Under the pieces are notes generated by a model that had not been told where the DNA came from, ran no database searches, and saw only the letters and a program-made list of their open reading frames with translations. A stretch of 64,000 nt of DNA from Peromyscus leucopus (Eukaryota > Chordata > Mammalia > Rodentia > Cricetidae), in the NCBI RefSeq assembly GCF_004664715.2, contig NC_051068.1, forward strand, positions 10,470,298-10,534,297, in the 5' to 3' direction. A program made the position numbers and the translations under genes. Every line of letters starts with the position of its first letter. Within the stretch, counting starts at the first letter, position 1. Positions 36,231 to 49,106 of this stretch are shown here, piece after piece.

Positions 36231-37261
36231 TTTTATTTATAGTGAGGCCATACTTGGGTCTTTGTGCTCTGGGAAGAATACAAATTCACTTCAAATTAAG
36301 TAAAATATATGTGCTTGTTCTACAGTTTCTGTTGGTAAAATTACTGTAAACTTGTGGCCTGCAGACTTGAAATGAAAGCGACTTTGGTATGTGCATCCTT
36401 CTGTAGAACTGAATGTTTTAGCAGAGCGGTCACATGAACATCAAACCTTTCTTTTGAGCAGAGAATCAGTGGGCTAGAAGTAAGATGCTCTTCCTAGCTC
36501 TCCTTTGAAAGGTGTTATGGATTTCCTTGTTCCTGTAGGAGGCCAAGTTCAAGCCAACTCTGCACTGTTTACAAAGCAATACTCAAACTTACCGTTTTGC
36601 CCTTTCAGATAGAATATAGATACAAGGGGATTTTTAAAAGAAGAAAAAGCAGCACAAGACCGTAAGAAAAGAGACAGTGTGAGGTAGAGAGAATGTTTTT
36701 TTTTTGTTAGATTCCATTAACTGACTTCTTGATGGGACCTAAGTGCTTAACTACCTTGCTCCAGTTTACCTGCAACAATGGGGTGGAGTAACCATGGCAA
36801 TGACCTCAGGGATCAGATGGGAAGGTGACACTGAGAAGATACACACAGGGCTTCAAGCAGGGTGTGGCTGTAGTGTGCATTCCATAGCACACTGCTTGGT
36901 GCCTTCATAATCACCTTCCGAATCACTCTTCCAAACTGGCGATGCTTCGCCACCTACATGAAAAAACTAGAAAATTAAATGTTCTGCGTTTTCAAAGCCA
37001 CAACATGCAAGAGTTAAATATTACCCCCTTTCTGAATACTATTTAGAAATGGCTTTCCTGGAGACCCAAATACCTCTATCAGTAGACACTAATAAAATTT
37101 AAATGGATCTTAAGTGAAGACTTCAGTAAGTGTCCCTTAGCCATGACAAGAAGGAGGAAGAGGAGGAGGGATTTTACCTTTGTGTCTAATGAATCTGTGT
37201 TACAACAAGGTGGGATGGGTGAATGAGGTAAGAGTTCAGCATTTAAGCATCTACAGAGCAT

Positions 37262-37550
37262 GATTGGGAGATGGCTCAGGATATGAAATCAACCTCCAGA
37301 ACCCATGTTAAAACATTACAGTTGAGCACACTGGCTTACGCTTGTGATTCCAGATCTGGGGAGGCAACAGACAGGCATATCCCCAGGATTTACTGGCTAG
37401 TCAGCCTAACCTACTTATGAAGTTCCAGACCAGTGAGATACTTTGTCTCAAACAAACAAACCAGAAATAAAGAGTAATAGGGTAACCATGACATCTAACT
37501 ACAATACCCGATGTTGTCTTGTAGCTTTGACACACATGTGTACACACACA
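37262..37550 (+). mobile_element. Composite tRNA-derived/B1-like SINE (RSINE1/B4-like)
   Basis: A decayed tRNA-like head (TTGGGAGATGGCTCAGGATA, CCAGAACCCATGTT) is followed by a B1-like body (CTTACGCTTGTGATTCCAGA, GGGGAGGCAACAGACAGGCA, GTGAGATACTTTGTCTCAAA). An AAACAAACAAAC run and a CA-rich end complete it. It has the same layout as the SINE near 5673. Confidence 0.78.
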
Positions 37551-40499
37551 GCTTCCAAGATTCACCCCAGCCCCAAATCTCCTGATGATCACCTCCAGCA
37601 ACTTTGTTTGAAGGCTTTTCTTGTTCCTTCTTTACTGCTCATCTTGATACTAACATTCCCCTGTCTTGCAAACTCTACTTTCTTAGGCTTTGGTCAGAGA
37701 CATGGGTGGGGTTGGTTTGCTCCATAAGGAGGGTGGGAAGAGTATGATCTGGTCAGGGAGTTGGGAAAGTTCTGAATGCTTTTGTTCCAGTGTGTGGTCT
37801 TTCTCAGGAACCGCTGTTGGGGAACCTTCCCGACTTACTTAGAGAGCACACACACCTCATGTCAGCAGTTATCTTAATGGGCTATGAATGTCTAATCTTA
37901 AATGGAGACAGTATACTTTGTCCCTCCATAGGATTCTGTTGCTTGTTAAATGACATTAGCCATCTTGTGAATTGGCTTTTCTTCTGGGCTCTGCTCAGTG
38001 GTTTATGGTGTGACAGTGGTGTTTTATCACCGTATCATAACTCACTGGGTTGTGGCAAAATATAGACATATATCATGAGTGCTCACACATCTTCTAATCT
38101 TATTATACGTTGTCATTTGCTCACACATAACATTTTATATATATTGTTATCTCAATAGAAATTGGGGGACTCAAATTGAATAGAAGATTCTCAATGACTT
38201 CTAACATGCTAAACTTTTCTATTTGTCGTAACATCTGAATTCTTTGAGTGTACAGTTGTATTGTTCAAGAAGAAATGTCATCTGTACTTTTTGAAATGGA
38301 GGACAGCAACCTCTCTGACTCATAGCATGTTGCAATGGGAGACTTAGATAATACAGTTGAGGGTTTATAGCTGAATGGACCAGTAGCCCCAAACCCAAAG
38401 TTGAGTTTGCTTGTGAAACTTCTCAAAGGAATAGTGAAAAGGGCCAGGATCCTGTGCAGAAGGCCCCTACTTCCTGGGAATGCAATTAGCCCCATCATTC
38501 AGTTCCCCTAGCCATGAAAACTCTGGGCTAATGTCAGCCAACATCTACAGAACTAGTTTGTTGCAAAAATTCTTGCTAGATTTTATGATTCTTTATACAA
38601 ATTGTACTATCCTAAGATTGCTCGTGTGTAAGGGTTGGGTGGGGCTTCCATTGAGAATATCATGGGTTTCATAATACTTAATTGAAATTTGAGATGTTAG
38701 AACAGGCATCAATTTTGAGAAATCCAGGTAAGGATATGATATTTTCAAGAGAATCTCTCTTTGTTTACCTTCCAAAGCCTGAAACTTCTCCTTTGAAGAC
38801 AATTCTGTAAGGATATTATATTACTGGAATATAAAGGTTGGAGAGTAGTTGGATTTGCCTATAGATGCTATAGGTTAAAAAACTATAATCAAAGCACATC
38901 ATGAAATAATGAATTATTGCAATATGTTACATGGGTCCCTGGCACTGCTTTGTTAGGGACACTACGAAGGGACACATAAAGCTACATGGTGAGTTCATCT
39001 CCCAGATGTTCATTCCTCTCATGGATCTCAGCTGACTGTTGGTGACATGGCTCTGCAGCAGGCTTGATTTTGGGCACCCTCAGGTTTCCTTGAGTCAGAT
39101 TTAGAGCTAAGTTGCAGTTGGATAGCACAGCTAGGGAGCTGATGACTGTGGTTTGTCCAGCTATGTTCCCCAGATCAGTTGCAGGGCTTCTAGTACGAAT
39201 AAGAACAACTGTGATTTCTACTTCAGTTTCTGTGGAGTTAGGTGAAGGATGCTTCAGTCAGGCATGGCAGAGCTTGAGATATTAGAACTTTAGAGTCAAG
39301 AAGGGTAGACGGCAGAGTGGTGATGTGCTGTGTGTGTAGGCAAGCATGACCATGTGGATTAGCTAGTTTGACCTGGGGGGGAAAGACCCACCACAGTAGG
39401 ATGCTAAAATTCATCAGAAAGCTGGCGAGGTTAAAAATAAGCAGGAAGCTGCCCAGCTCAAACAATCTGTTCAAGTGGATTTGTCTGCGATTTTTGTGAA
39501 AGCCACTTGCATTTTTCATAGATATTCTTATGGAATAATCTGTCTGAGTTTCCTCATTCATGAATTAAACAGCACTTCTCTTAATCTGGACACTAAATTC
39601 ATCCTTCCTGTGAGGCCTCTGGTTTAGAACAGTTGTCGTGTTATCCTGGTCCTATTGCTCATGCCTACAAACTTGGTTTTCTGCTCCATGGAAGAAAAGC
39701 AGTTTCCTATAGTTCTAGATGAGGCACACACTCCTTGAAGTAATGTGTTGGTTCTTTACACAGGGCCACTCAGGTATATTACACAAATGTCAGAAGAAAA
39801 TTATGTGGTAATGAAAACTGGTCTATCTACGTTTTTAAAAAATGAGGGACTGCATTTTCAGAGAGTCTGGAAACCTCTATTTAATGTAAGTCCTTTGGTC
39901 ATTGAGATGTGTCAGAAATCCTGCCCTTTATTCTGAAGTGCGTGTGTTAGTGCTGAAATGTAAAAATAATAAACAGCTGACATTTTAGGCACAGACTAAA
40001 CACTAAACAAATGACATTACATCAAAGCTCTTGAGAAAGTTACAAGATGGGGGCATGCCAGTGGAAGGAGAGCATGAAGCAGCCACAAGCTCTTCTGTGG
40101 CAGTGCGGACACCTCTGCCTGGTTCTTGCATTGAGAAGGTTTTGTTTATGTGGACAATTGTTTTTAGTTTGGATTTATATGAAACACTCATGAAGTATAG
40201 AAGTGAGCATATGGTTCCCCAAATCACTCTTGATTTTGCCTCTTATTAGTTAGTATGTGAACTCCACAAATGTGTCACCTGAACACCATGTGTTCTCAGA
40301 ACCTAGGGGATAGACAGGGGGCAGCTCCCCCTTTCTGCCGCCCTCTCTCTCCTTTCCTTCTCCCCCCTTCTCTCCCTGTTTTCTTTTTATCTCGACTTTT
40401 ACTTAGTCAAGTCCCAGAACAACTCTCCTTGCCTAATAATTTTGGTTAAACTAATTGCATATTCACCTAGTGTGTCTGTAGCCTTCCTCCAGAATAATT

Positions 40500-40700
40500 A
40501 TTCACAGGGTTTGCCCATCTGAGGGACAGTTAGTCATTCTGAGGACACAGGTGGAGAGCACACCTGTGGTGAGTCACTTACGGAGTGATTGTCTCTGTCT
40601 GAAATGACTCACAGCTGTTCAGCATGTGCTGATAAAGAAGGGAGCAGGCATTTCGGGCCTGAAGAAAGTTGCCTCTTAAATTAATACTGTTTTCACTCTC
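40500..40700 (+). promoter_or_regulatory. Candidate enhancer: E-box/RUNX/AP-1/GATA motif cluster
   Basis: Seen in about 90 bases: CAGGTG (40548-40553), CACCTG (40561-40566) overlapping TGTGGT (40565-40570, RUNX core) and then TGAGTCA (40570-40576, AP-1). Next come a second AP-1 TGACTCA (40605-40611) abutting CAGCTG (40612-40617), and TGATAA (40630-40635, GATA). No repeat signature is present. Known: such combinations mark haematopoietic enhancers. Activity here is inferred. Confidence 0.38.
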
Positions 40701-41956
40701 CCCCATGTCTTGGTTACTTGGAGAAAAACACTTAGTGCCCGGAATGGCAGTGTCTGAGGCTAAACAGGCTGTGTTGGCTTTTTAGCTGCTTCCTGGAACT
40801 TCTCTCTTCAGCTCCGAAGATCCACTTGTATTTGAGTTTTAAAGAGGAAAAAAAAGTTGTAATGTTGTAAAGTTTTCTAGTTTTGAAGACCAAATTTCTC
40901 ATTAAATCCTGTGATCTGTAGTTTTCATGGAGGCCAGCCACATTTTAAGGCTATTGCTATATGCCTCTCAGCGTTCCAGTACTCCTAACAGAAAAATTCA
41001 GCTATTTACTGAGTACTAGTGGGTATCAGTAAAGATTTTTATGAGATTTTTACAAAAACTTATTAACCTTGCACCATGTTTCATGGCATAAAGGATAAAA
41101 ACAGTGAGGAATTGAGCAACCAGGGTCTCAGCATTTACTTGACATTAAATTTGGCAGATTTTGAAAATTCTATGATCATTTTTTTTCTATGAGACATTAC
41201 TCTTGTTCATTCTTCAAAAACATTTGCCTTAGTGTGGGGAATTATAGATAATTCCCTGCAACAGGTTTAACTTACCATTTTCATAGTGAAAAGAATAGCC
41301 TAGCATGGTCCCGATTTTCTTTGGTTTCCTCCCATTCTCCAAAGAAGCAATGGTATTCACATTTCTTTGTCTAACAGTTTTCTAATGTCTTAAGAGATTA
41401 ACAGTGAGCATGAATGAGGGCCTATGGATTAGACAACAAAAAGCCAGGGACATTCGCTACCTTGCTCACAGATTTCAAATCTTCCGGCATCGCCAGGCGA
41501 TGTATAGAACGAAGAGAAGATAATAAGTACCAGAGTCTCAAAAGTGTTTAGTGATTCAAAAAATTCAGATGTCATGTCAGAACTGACAGACTGATGGAGC
41601 CGTCTGTGGCAGGGCCTACTTTTTGTCTTATGTTCAGCTCTCATACTGAGTGAATGCAGATGTTATCGTGGTACCCCAGACAGTCAGTGAAATGTGACAA
41701 GCTGTCAGTGGGGTTACACTAAGTTGATTTCGCTAAAATATCCACAAGCCTTACAGCTTCTCTTTAGAGATAAAAAGCAAAACAACAACAAACAACCCTC
41801 TTCCCTCATTTAATTGAGTGAATGCAAGCTATTCACTGACCCTTGGAAACTGTCATCTTTAGAATAGTACATGCCTTTTCTGGGGACTTGACTTAACACA
41901 TTAGCAGTAATGCATCTCAAGTAGCCAATCCCAAAGTAGCTCCCTGCAAAAGTGTT

Positions 41957-41986
41957 TTTTTTTTTTTTTTTTTTTAATGAGTTGAA
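41957..41986 (+). repeat. poly(T) run
   Basis: About 26-27 T residues with no recognisable SINE or L1 body beside it; possibly the tail of a lost insertion or slippage. Confidence 0.9.
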
Positions 41987-42194
41987 TATTTTTTGCTTAA
42001 TTTACATCTTACCTCAATACTTGGCAAAGGGCATTTCAAGAAGAGAGTGAACCTCCTCTGCTTAAATCGGGAGCCAAGAGGAAAGGCTAAAAGTCTGAGG
42101 GGCCACGTTGAACAAAAACCCCTTTCTTAGAAATAGGCAAGAAAAATGAACATGTGAGTGAGTTTCCAGTAATCAAGAACTAGGAATTTTTGTT

Positions 42195-42238
42195 CTATAC
42201 TTTTTTTCTTTCTTTCTCTTTCTTTTCTTTCTTTCTTT

Positions 42239-42293
<55 letters not shown>

Positions 42294-42343
42294 CTTTTTC
42301 TTTCTTTCTCTTTCTCTCTCTCTCTCTTTCTTTCTTTCCTTTT
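42195..42343 (+). repeat. (CTTT)n polypyrimidine microsatellite
   Basis: CTTT units with CTTTTC and CTCTTT variants form about 150 bases of near-pure pyrimidine on the + strand. Lys/Glu/Arg-rich frames on the opposite strand are translated repeat. Confidence 0.96.
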
Positions 42344-43089
42344 TTTGTGGGAGTTAAAGTTTCCTACTGGCCCCACTGAAGGCCACATTCCATCAGTCTA
42401 TGAGACCAGTTCTCTTTTCCATATATGGGCTGGACATTTAGAATTTTCTTCTAAAACCAAATTTTTTTTTAAAGAAGGACAAGGAAATGTAGAGAATCTT
42501 CAATCTGATCATATATTGATATGTAAAGATTAGGTTTGTTTATGCAGTGATCCTTTTATTCCTTTTATTTAACATTAGTTCCAGATTTAAAATTTGAAAA
42601 ATTCAAGAATTTCAAATTGAAATTCAAAAATTCAAGAATTTTGAATCAGAGCAAGTCCACAAGCCAGCAATGACCAGAGAAGAATTAGAAAAAGAACAGA
42701 GTTCCGAAAAAATCAGCCTTCACTGCGTTGCTGTTAGTGATAGCAATGGTGTCTTTTAAAGCAAAGAGGCAGGGAGATAACATGAGCACCCGTTTTCCTC
42801 CCAGTAAGCGCACGGAGCTGGCTGTGCTTTCCAGCTCACATGCTGCTGTTGTATGTAGTATGTTAATTTTAAATTAAGGATTCTTTGCCAGGTTGCTTTC
42901 TGCCACTTTCCCCAGATTCACTACCGCCCAGCCACACTTTTGGGAATCTAAAGGTGAGAGAATTCAAGTGACAAGATGTTTTGTCTCCGAGTGTCACCGA
43001 GGAGATTGTCACACCATGAGAAATCATCCCGTGATTTTGAAAAATGAAAAAGTGAAGACATTTTGAAGATAACATCTAGCCAAGCGTTT

Positions 43090-43440
43090 CTGTAAAACAG
43101 AGCTAAACAATCAAACGGAATTCTGCATATGGAGGAAATGATTTAGAGTCTGTTTCGCTGCTAATCGCACTCACGCTCAAGTTTTAGATTTCATCTGTCT
43201 GCTCAGATCTATTGTAAGCCATTAAGTGGCTTCCTTTTCCCCCTACAAATTGAATGCTGCAACTGCAAGGAACTCTTTTGTTCTTTTAATTCAGTCAGCA
43301 TGGAAATGATTTTCTCATTTCAGACCCTTTTCTCTCCTCTCTTCATTGTGTCAATAAAATAGAGTTGTGCAGGGCCGCTCTAATCAGCTTAGAGTGCTAA
43401 TTCATTGCGCAGGGATGCTATCTGGGTTTGGCTACAGGTG
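43090..43440. promoter_or_regulatory. Candidate conserved non-coding block
   Basis: Repeat-free sequence with homeodomain-type cores (GCTAATCGC, TCTAATCAGC, GCTAATTCATT), an NKX2-like TTAAGTG (43222-43228) and intact CpGs. It looks like enhancer DNA. Not verified by alignment. Confidence 0.25.
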
Positions 43441-46400
43441 GGCACTCTAAGGGGTCAGTCTCCAGGGGAGTGTAATTGTGTGTCTCCTGAGGCTTGTTTG
43501 CAGAATGACCTAAAGCTGAAGTCCCAGCTCAGGAAGGGAGGGGGGACGACACACAGAAGCTGGGCAAGCATATCCAACTGTATATTCACGTGTTCTGTTA
43601 GTTAGCCTGATGCTGTGAGGCTCCAACCGTATTCCCTGTTCTTTATGTACTTGTGCTTTTCTACAGTTATCCATAAAACATGAATTCATTTACAATTTGC
43701 ACACATTTCTGAAGGGTACAAGCAATTTTGTATTTCTAAGCTACGAGTTAAAAGTTAGGCTAGGATTAATGTATGCTTATATGACCAAACCAAACTGAAT
43801 CACAACAACAACAACAAAACAGAACCCCAAACTGCCAGGTTAGGAAAATACGTCCTGTGAAAGTTAATACGTAGATACGGGAATATTATGGAATACTAAG
43901 TTAAGCTTTATGAGCACTGAGGAATTTCTGACAATTCTGAAGGAGAACAGTGATCAGTTGTTTGGAATGAGGAGAAGAGTAACCCTGGGCAGGAAGCTTG
44001 TGGTTCATGCAATCTGGGCATGGATTGCAAACCTTTCTGGAATTATTTGTCTGCAGAGTGTCTAAAACCTGCCATGAATATGAGCTTAGTTACTAAATCC
44101 AGCATTTCTTGTGTTAGGATTAAAAATTCTATAACATCTCTTTATTTGTTTCTAATAGTCATTTTTACTTTTTATTTTGGTTTGCACTGGAGTTAATTCC
44201 AGTCATAATGGAAAAATCTGGACTTTGTAGAACAGCTTTAAGCAGATTTTAAAGTACAAAGACGAGACAAATGCTTTTAAGCTCTAAGAATGAAGTGTGA
44301 GCTATGAACAAGCTAGGCAAATGATCTTTCATTTACTTATGAAATCTAGCATTTGTTTAATGCACCAGAAAAAAGTATCACTTTCTTATTAGCAAAATAA
44401 TGAGGGGAAGTAACTGTAGTTTGAATATTCTGAGACCAAGTTTTATAGGCACATTGAGATAGTCACACTTGCTTAGCGTCAGATCGCTTGTACCGTGGCA
44501 CGTGAAGTGGAATGCAGGCACAATTATTATTGGGTTGTGCAAATGGAAGTTGTTCGAAGACATTTTAGAAGCGAGTTAGAGTATCTGTGTTCAGAATGCA
44601 TGCCTCCCTTGCAGTCCTGTTTTCCTTACTGTTTCAGCCACACACTGTGCGGGAATCAGGGCTTTCCTAACGTTGCTGCCCGCCCCTCCTGCCCCCAGGC
44701 TCTCAAGTTCACCTTTTTATCTGTTTATTTAGAACTCACGGAAAGTGATATCAGGAGGTGAAAGAGAAAACATGGCATCTTGCAAAAGTGGTCCCTCCTT
44801 TGCGTCTTCCTGTGGAGGGATTCTTATGTGGCACTCTGAGATACTCACGACTTAGATTCCCTGCCGTAACCACAGTGTATTCTCTACTGTAATTTTTGTT
44901 AAATGGTAGTGATTTTTCTAACCTAAGCAATTACACTTTCATGCAAAATATTTTCACTACTATTTCTTCTGAAATTGACAGGTCACTTGCTTATCTTTGC
45001 TTAAACTGCTTTGTTCTTACATCCTGCCTCATGGTCCTATAATCTTTCCAGGTAACTGAATTGGGCATCGCCTTATCATTAGTGGTCTTCTATAATAGCC
45101 AGACGCTGTGGGCATATTTAGACTTACTAACTTTGGGAGAAAAAAAGCAATATTTCATTAACTTGTTTAGAAATTTCTATATTTATAAAATTAAATTCTA
45201 ATAGTTTTTAAATAAACCATAATCAACAGAGCACCTTTTCCCCCAGGGGAAGAGGTCTCATTTCTATTAGCACAGTCTTGGTCAGACAACACAGCCCTCG
45301 TCCCCTTTTCAGCTCAAATGTCACCGGAAAGCAGAGAGGAATGGGGATATGCTCTTGAAAGGGGTCATTTTCTAGAAAGAAATATCCTTTTCTCTCTCAG
45401 TCTTTTATTTCAGTATGCTTTCTGTGCTGAGAAAGCTTATCTGCTATAAGAAAAATGTTGGTGCAACGATTTGTCCCAGTGTCCTAACAGGAATGTGTGA
45501 GAATGTCCCTATACATCCCTTGGAGGACGGAAAGTGGGTTTGTTCTTGCTTTAAATGTCTATTGTCACTTCCACGTTTTGTAATGACGCTGATGGTCACA
45601 TTATTACCAGAATGAATGAAAAGAAAGGAATGAACACAAAATGAGACACTCCAAGTTCCAGGTGAATGGTCTTCTTTTGCTAACTTCTAAGGCCACACAG
45701 TGCCTCAGAGAAGTTGCTAGGAATATTTTCATGCATGCACTTTGCATTGCTAAATTAGAAACTCCACAATTAAGAGGTTATAGTAAAGGAGATGATGTCA
45801 TAGAAAAGCCAGTTATAGAGTCACAGGTGACTCCTGCTCAAATTCTTGGGTGCCTATGTGTGTCATTTTTGGTAAAAGAAATTGTGTTGGGTTGGTAAAT
45901 ATGGCCAGGTTCAAGGAGTGCTTAGTATAACCTCCTGAGATAAAACTCTGAATTCAGTCATCTTCTGTTAGCAATCTTGTGTTGGGGGGGGGGTCTTCTA
46001 ACTATCCTAAATGTAACTGACTGACTGTGTAAAATGAATTACAAAAAAGATGTAGAGATGTTTCTGAAATCAGTACTTCCTCTTTCTGTAATTTTAGCTA
46101 GCAAAAAAACAAACCAAAAACAAATTTATTGAGTTCTATGGTTAGAAAAATCTACGTCATGGAGAAACTTGGGTCTCCAGAAGATAGGAGCAAACCTTTA
46201 GAACACATGCTTTCATTCTTAAATGAGAGGTCATTGACACAGCTTTCTGTGACCCAGAGATGAATAGGTTCTCTCCATTATCAGTTTGCCCATCTGGGAA
46301 AAACGGAAATTAAGTTCCTAATTAGGTGAATTTAGACTAAAGAGGTGGGGCCTTGAGGGGATGAGGAAAATTGAGAGGTAGTTTATGCCATTTCAGACTA

Positions 46401-47544
46401 ATGATAGGAAAGGAAATGGAGACGAGAGCTGAGTCTAAAAGGTCAGTGGTCTCATTAGGGCAAAGAAGAGCATATCTTCAAAAGCCGTAACCTGCAGTGG
46501 GTGGGAAGGTGTCAGCTTCTGGGCATGGTCTCAGATGTAAATACTTGGAAAAGAGGTGGGGAAAATATCATTGTGCATTCTTATATTGAATGATATTTTA
46601 ATATTACTCCAGAGAAAATGACCCCTACCAATTTTATAACTCTTTTCTACTCTGGACTCTGTCCTGTTATGCCTGAGTTTACTGCAGTATGGAATCAGTA
46701 AGGCTCCTTTTACAAGTTAGTTTTCTTGGTTAATGCAGTAAGTGTTCATCCTATAATATGCCTCCTAGTAAGACATGTAATTTTATAAACGTACTATATT
46801 ATAGGTTCATAACATTTTACATAAACGTAATTAGTTACTGAGACATTATCACTTAGGTGTGCAGTACTTCCTAATGTACATGAAACCTCAGCTTTCTGTA
46901 ATCATTTAAGTTTTCCAAGTACTGACAAGGTACACAAAGATGTGGTTTTCTCTGTAATCTTTCAGAAGTATGATATGAAGTCAATATTGTTACATTAAAC
47001 AATAAAGATAATTTACATAAAAATCTTTCCACCACCATTTTCTAACTATTTTACTGATGTGGATGAAAGAGCAAACATATAACTCAGGTGCTGTGAAAAG
47101 TGAAGCTATGGAGCAGGTAGATGCTACATTTCCTCTTTTAGCTGTTTGAAGTCAGAAGACGTGCTGGCTGCTGGCCTCCCTGCAGCGGTAACCAATGCAC
47201 CTTCAGTACTTTAACGCACTTTATAAGCCTCTGGCAGTCCGAACTTGACTTCACTTGAGCGGAGTTTCTCCAGGCTGTGCTGCTCTTGTTATAAAGCCAC
47301 AACAAATTAAATATCTCAGATTCTTTCCACTCGAATCCAATCACTCTGGTCAACTCAGAGACTTCTTACTGCGTCATCTGTATATATAGCATCAGCCACA
47401 TAAATAACTTAACTATTTCAGAGCCTGAATTTTAAAAATAAGTAAAAGGAAATGGGCATAATTAATCTTAATAACATCTTTTTAGTTTATCAATGTATCA
47501 CAAACGTTATTATTTATACTTACAAAACAAGACAGAATTATTGT

Positions 47545-47757
47545 TCAGGAAGGGAGATGGCTAGGCAGGTAAAGATACTTGCTGAAGGACTAATGAACTG
47601 AGTCCCATTCCAAGGAGGATCCACATGATCCAAGGAAAGAGTTGATTTCTGCAAATGGCTGTCTGACCTCCACACCCACATCCCAACATGTATGTATGCC
47701 CCTCAACCTTCACACATACACAAAATAAATAAGTAATGTGAAATTAAAGAAAAAGAA
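47545..47757 (+). mobile_element. tRNA-derived rodent SINE
   Basis: The head GGGAGATGGCTAGGCAGGTA, then AAAGATACTTGCTGAAGGAC, an eroded middle, GGCTGTCTGACCTCCACACC, a CA/CATG-rich part and an AAAATAAATAAG tail. It appears to be the same family as the antisense copy near 27290. Confidence 0.8.
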
Positions 47758-49084
47758 TTATTAACTCAAATATTTATCCAATTGGCAATAAAACCTTTGA
47801 AATCTGGTGAGTATATTTTACTCACAACAAACTTGAATGTGCATTGGCCACCACCCAAGTAACCAGTGTGGCTACTGACTCCAGTATTACAGTCTCATAC
47901 CATCTAGGGAACCCCATTTTCAGCAGTGTGATGAGTTCAGTAAGTTATCAAGGTACTGGAAGCAATAAAAATGGCCATGGGGGCCACAGGGTCTGGTCCA
48001 CTCCTCTCAGGGATGGTCAGGACACTGAAGGTCAGGCCAGGTCAGTTGCCTGCCCAATGGTTGCCCTTTATCAATAGACAGAGCTTAGACTAGCTTCCAG
48101 ATTCCTTCCAGAATTTGAGTTTATCTAGAATTTTATGCTGCTTTTGTTAATTTTATGCAAAAAGAGATGCAAGGCAACAAAGAGGGAAAAAAGAAAACAA
48201 CTAAGCAGCTATCCCAGCAAGCAAGCAGAGTCCACAAAAAGTCAGGACCTGGTAAGATGGTTGGTTTTGACCCTGAGTGCAGTGAGATTATTATTTGGGT
48301 GAAAGAGTGTTCACTGAACTTTCCTACATGGATTTTATATGATTTTCTTCTAATCTGTAGAGTTTTTATAAGTGAACATTGATATTGAACATAGGGCATT
48401 AATTTTAGATCATTTACTTTGGTGCTTCCAGAAGGAAAATAGAGGGTCTTTTGTTTCACTGGACACGAATAACTAGAGGTTTTATCTTGATTGTTGTGAT
48501 TGAAACTCCAATAGGAAAATGATTGGGTCTCCTGTTCGTTGGCCCATGGACCCCAAAGAGAGTCTCAATGTCCATCTTTCTGCATGCTTTAGACTCAGAC
48601 AACATCTGAAATTCAGCCACACCTGACAGTGTCAATATAATACAACTGATTAGAATTTAAGTGGAAAGCAGGAAGGGGATAGATAGGGGTCTTCTTTTGT
48701 AGGATGGACAGCTGCCAGTGTTGATCCTGGGCTAACATTCCCGGATGAAATGAGGTGGGGCAAGTTGAGTCATATGATAACGACGCTGCCATCCTGTAGA
48801 AGCAGTCTCAGGATGAATCAGCACAGCCAAGGCTGTGAAGTGGAACCCACTGAGCAGCCAGTGAATGTCACTGAACCTCCCTCAGCTGCAGGCTGCATAC
48901 CTGGATCCATGGGAGGGCCCTCCATGACAGCGTGAAGTGACCAGAAGTGCCAAAACCAGAGAGGGCCTGCTGTCCTTGACAAGATGGGGTGTGTAATAGT
49001 ATCGTCCTGTTTCCATTCCCCACAGTAGAGAATTCTACCAGGCTAACAAGGCAGAGGGTAATGAGAAACATGCCAAGGTAAAAG

Positions 49085-49106
49085 AAAAAAAAAAAAAAAA
49101 AAAAAA
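49085..49106 (+). repeat. poly(A) run
   Basis: About 22 A residues. The upstream sequence shows no recognisable SINE, L1 or retrocopy, so its source is unknown. Confidence 0.9.

Noticed and set aside
42173..42388. Lys/Glu/Arg-rich antisense open frame
   Set aside because: It is the translation of the (CTTT)n microsatellite.
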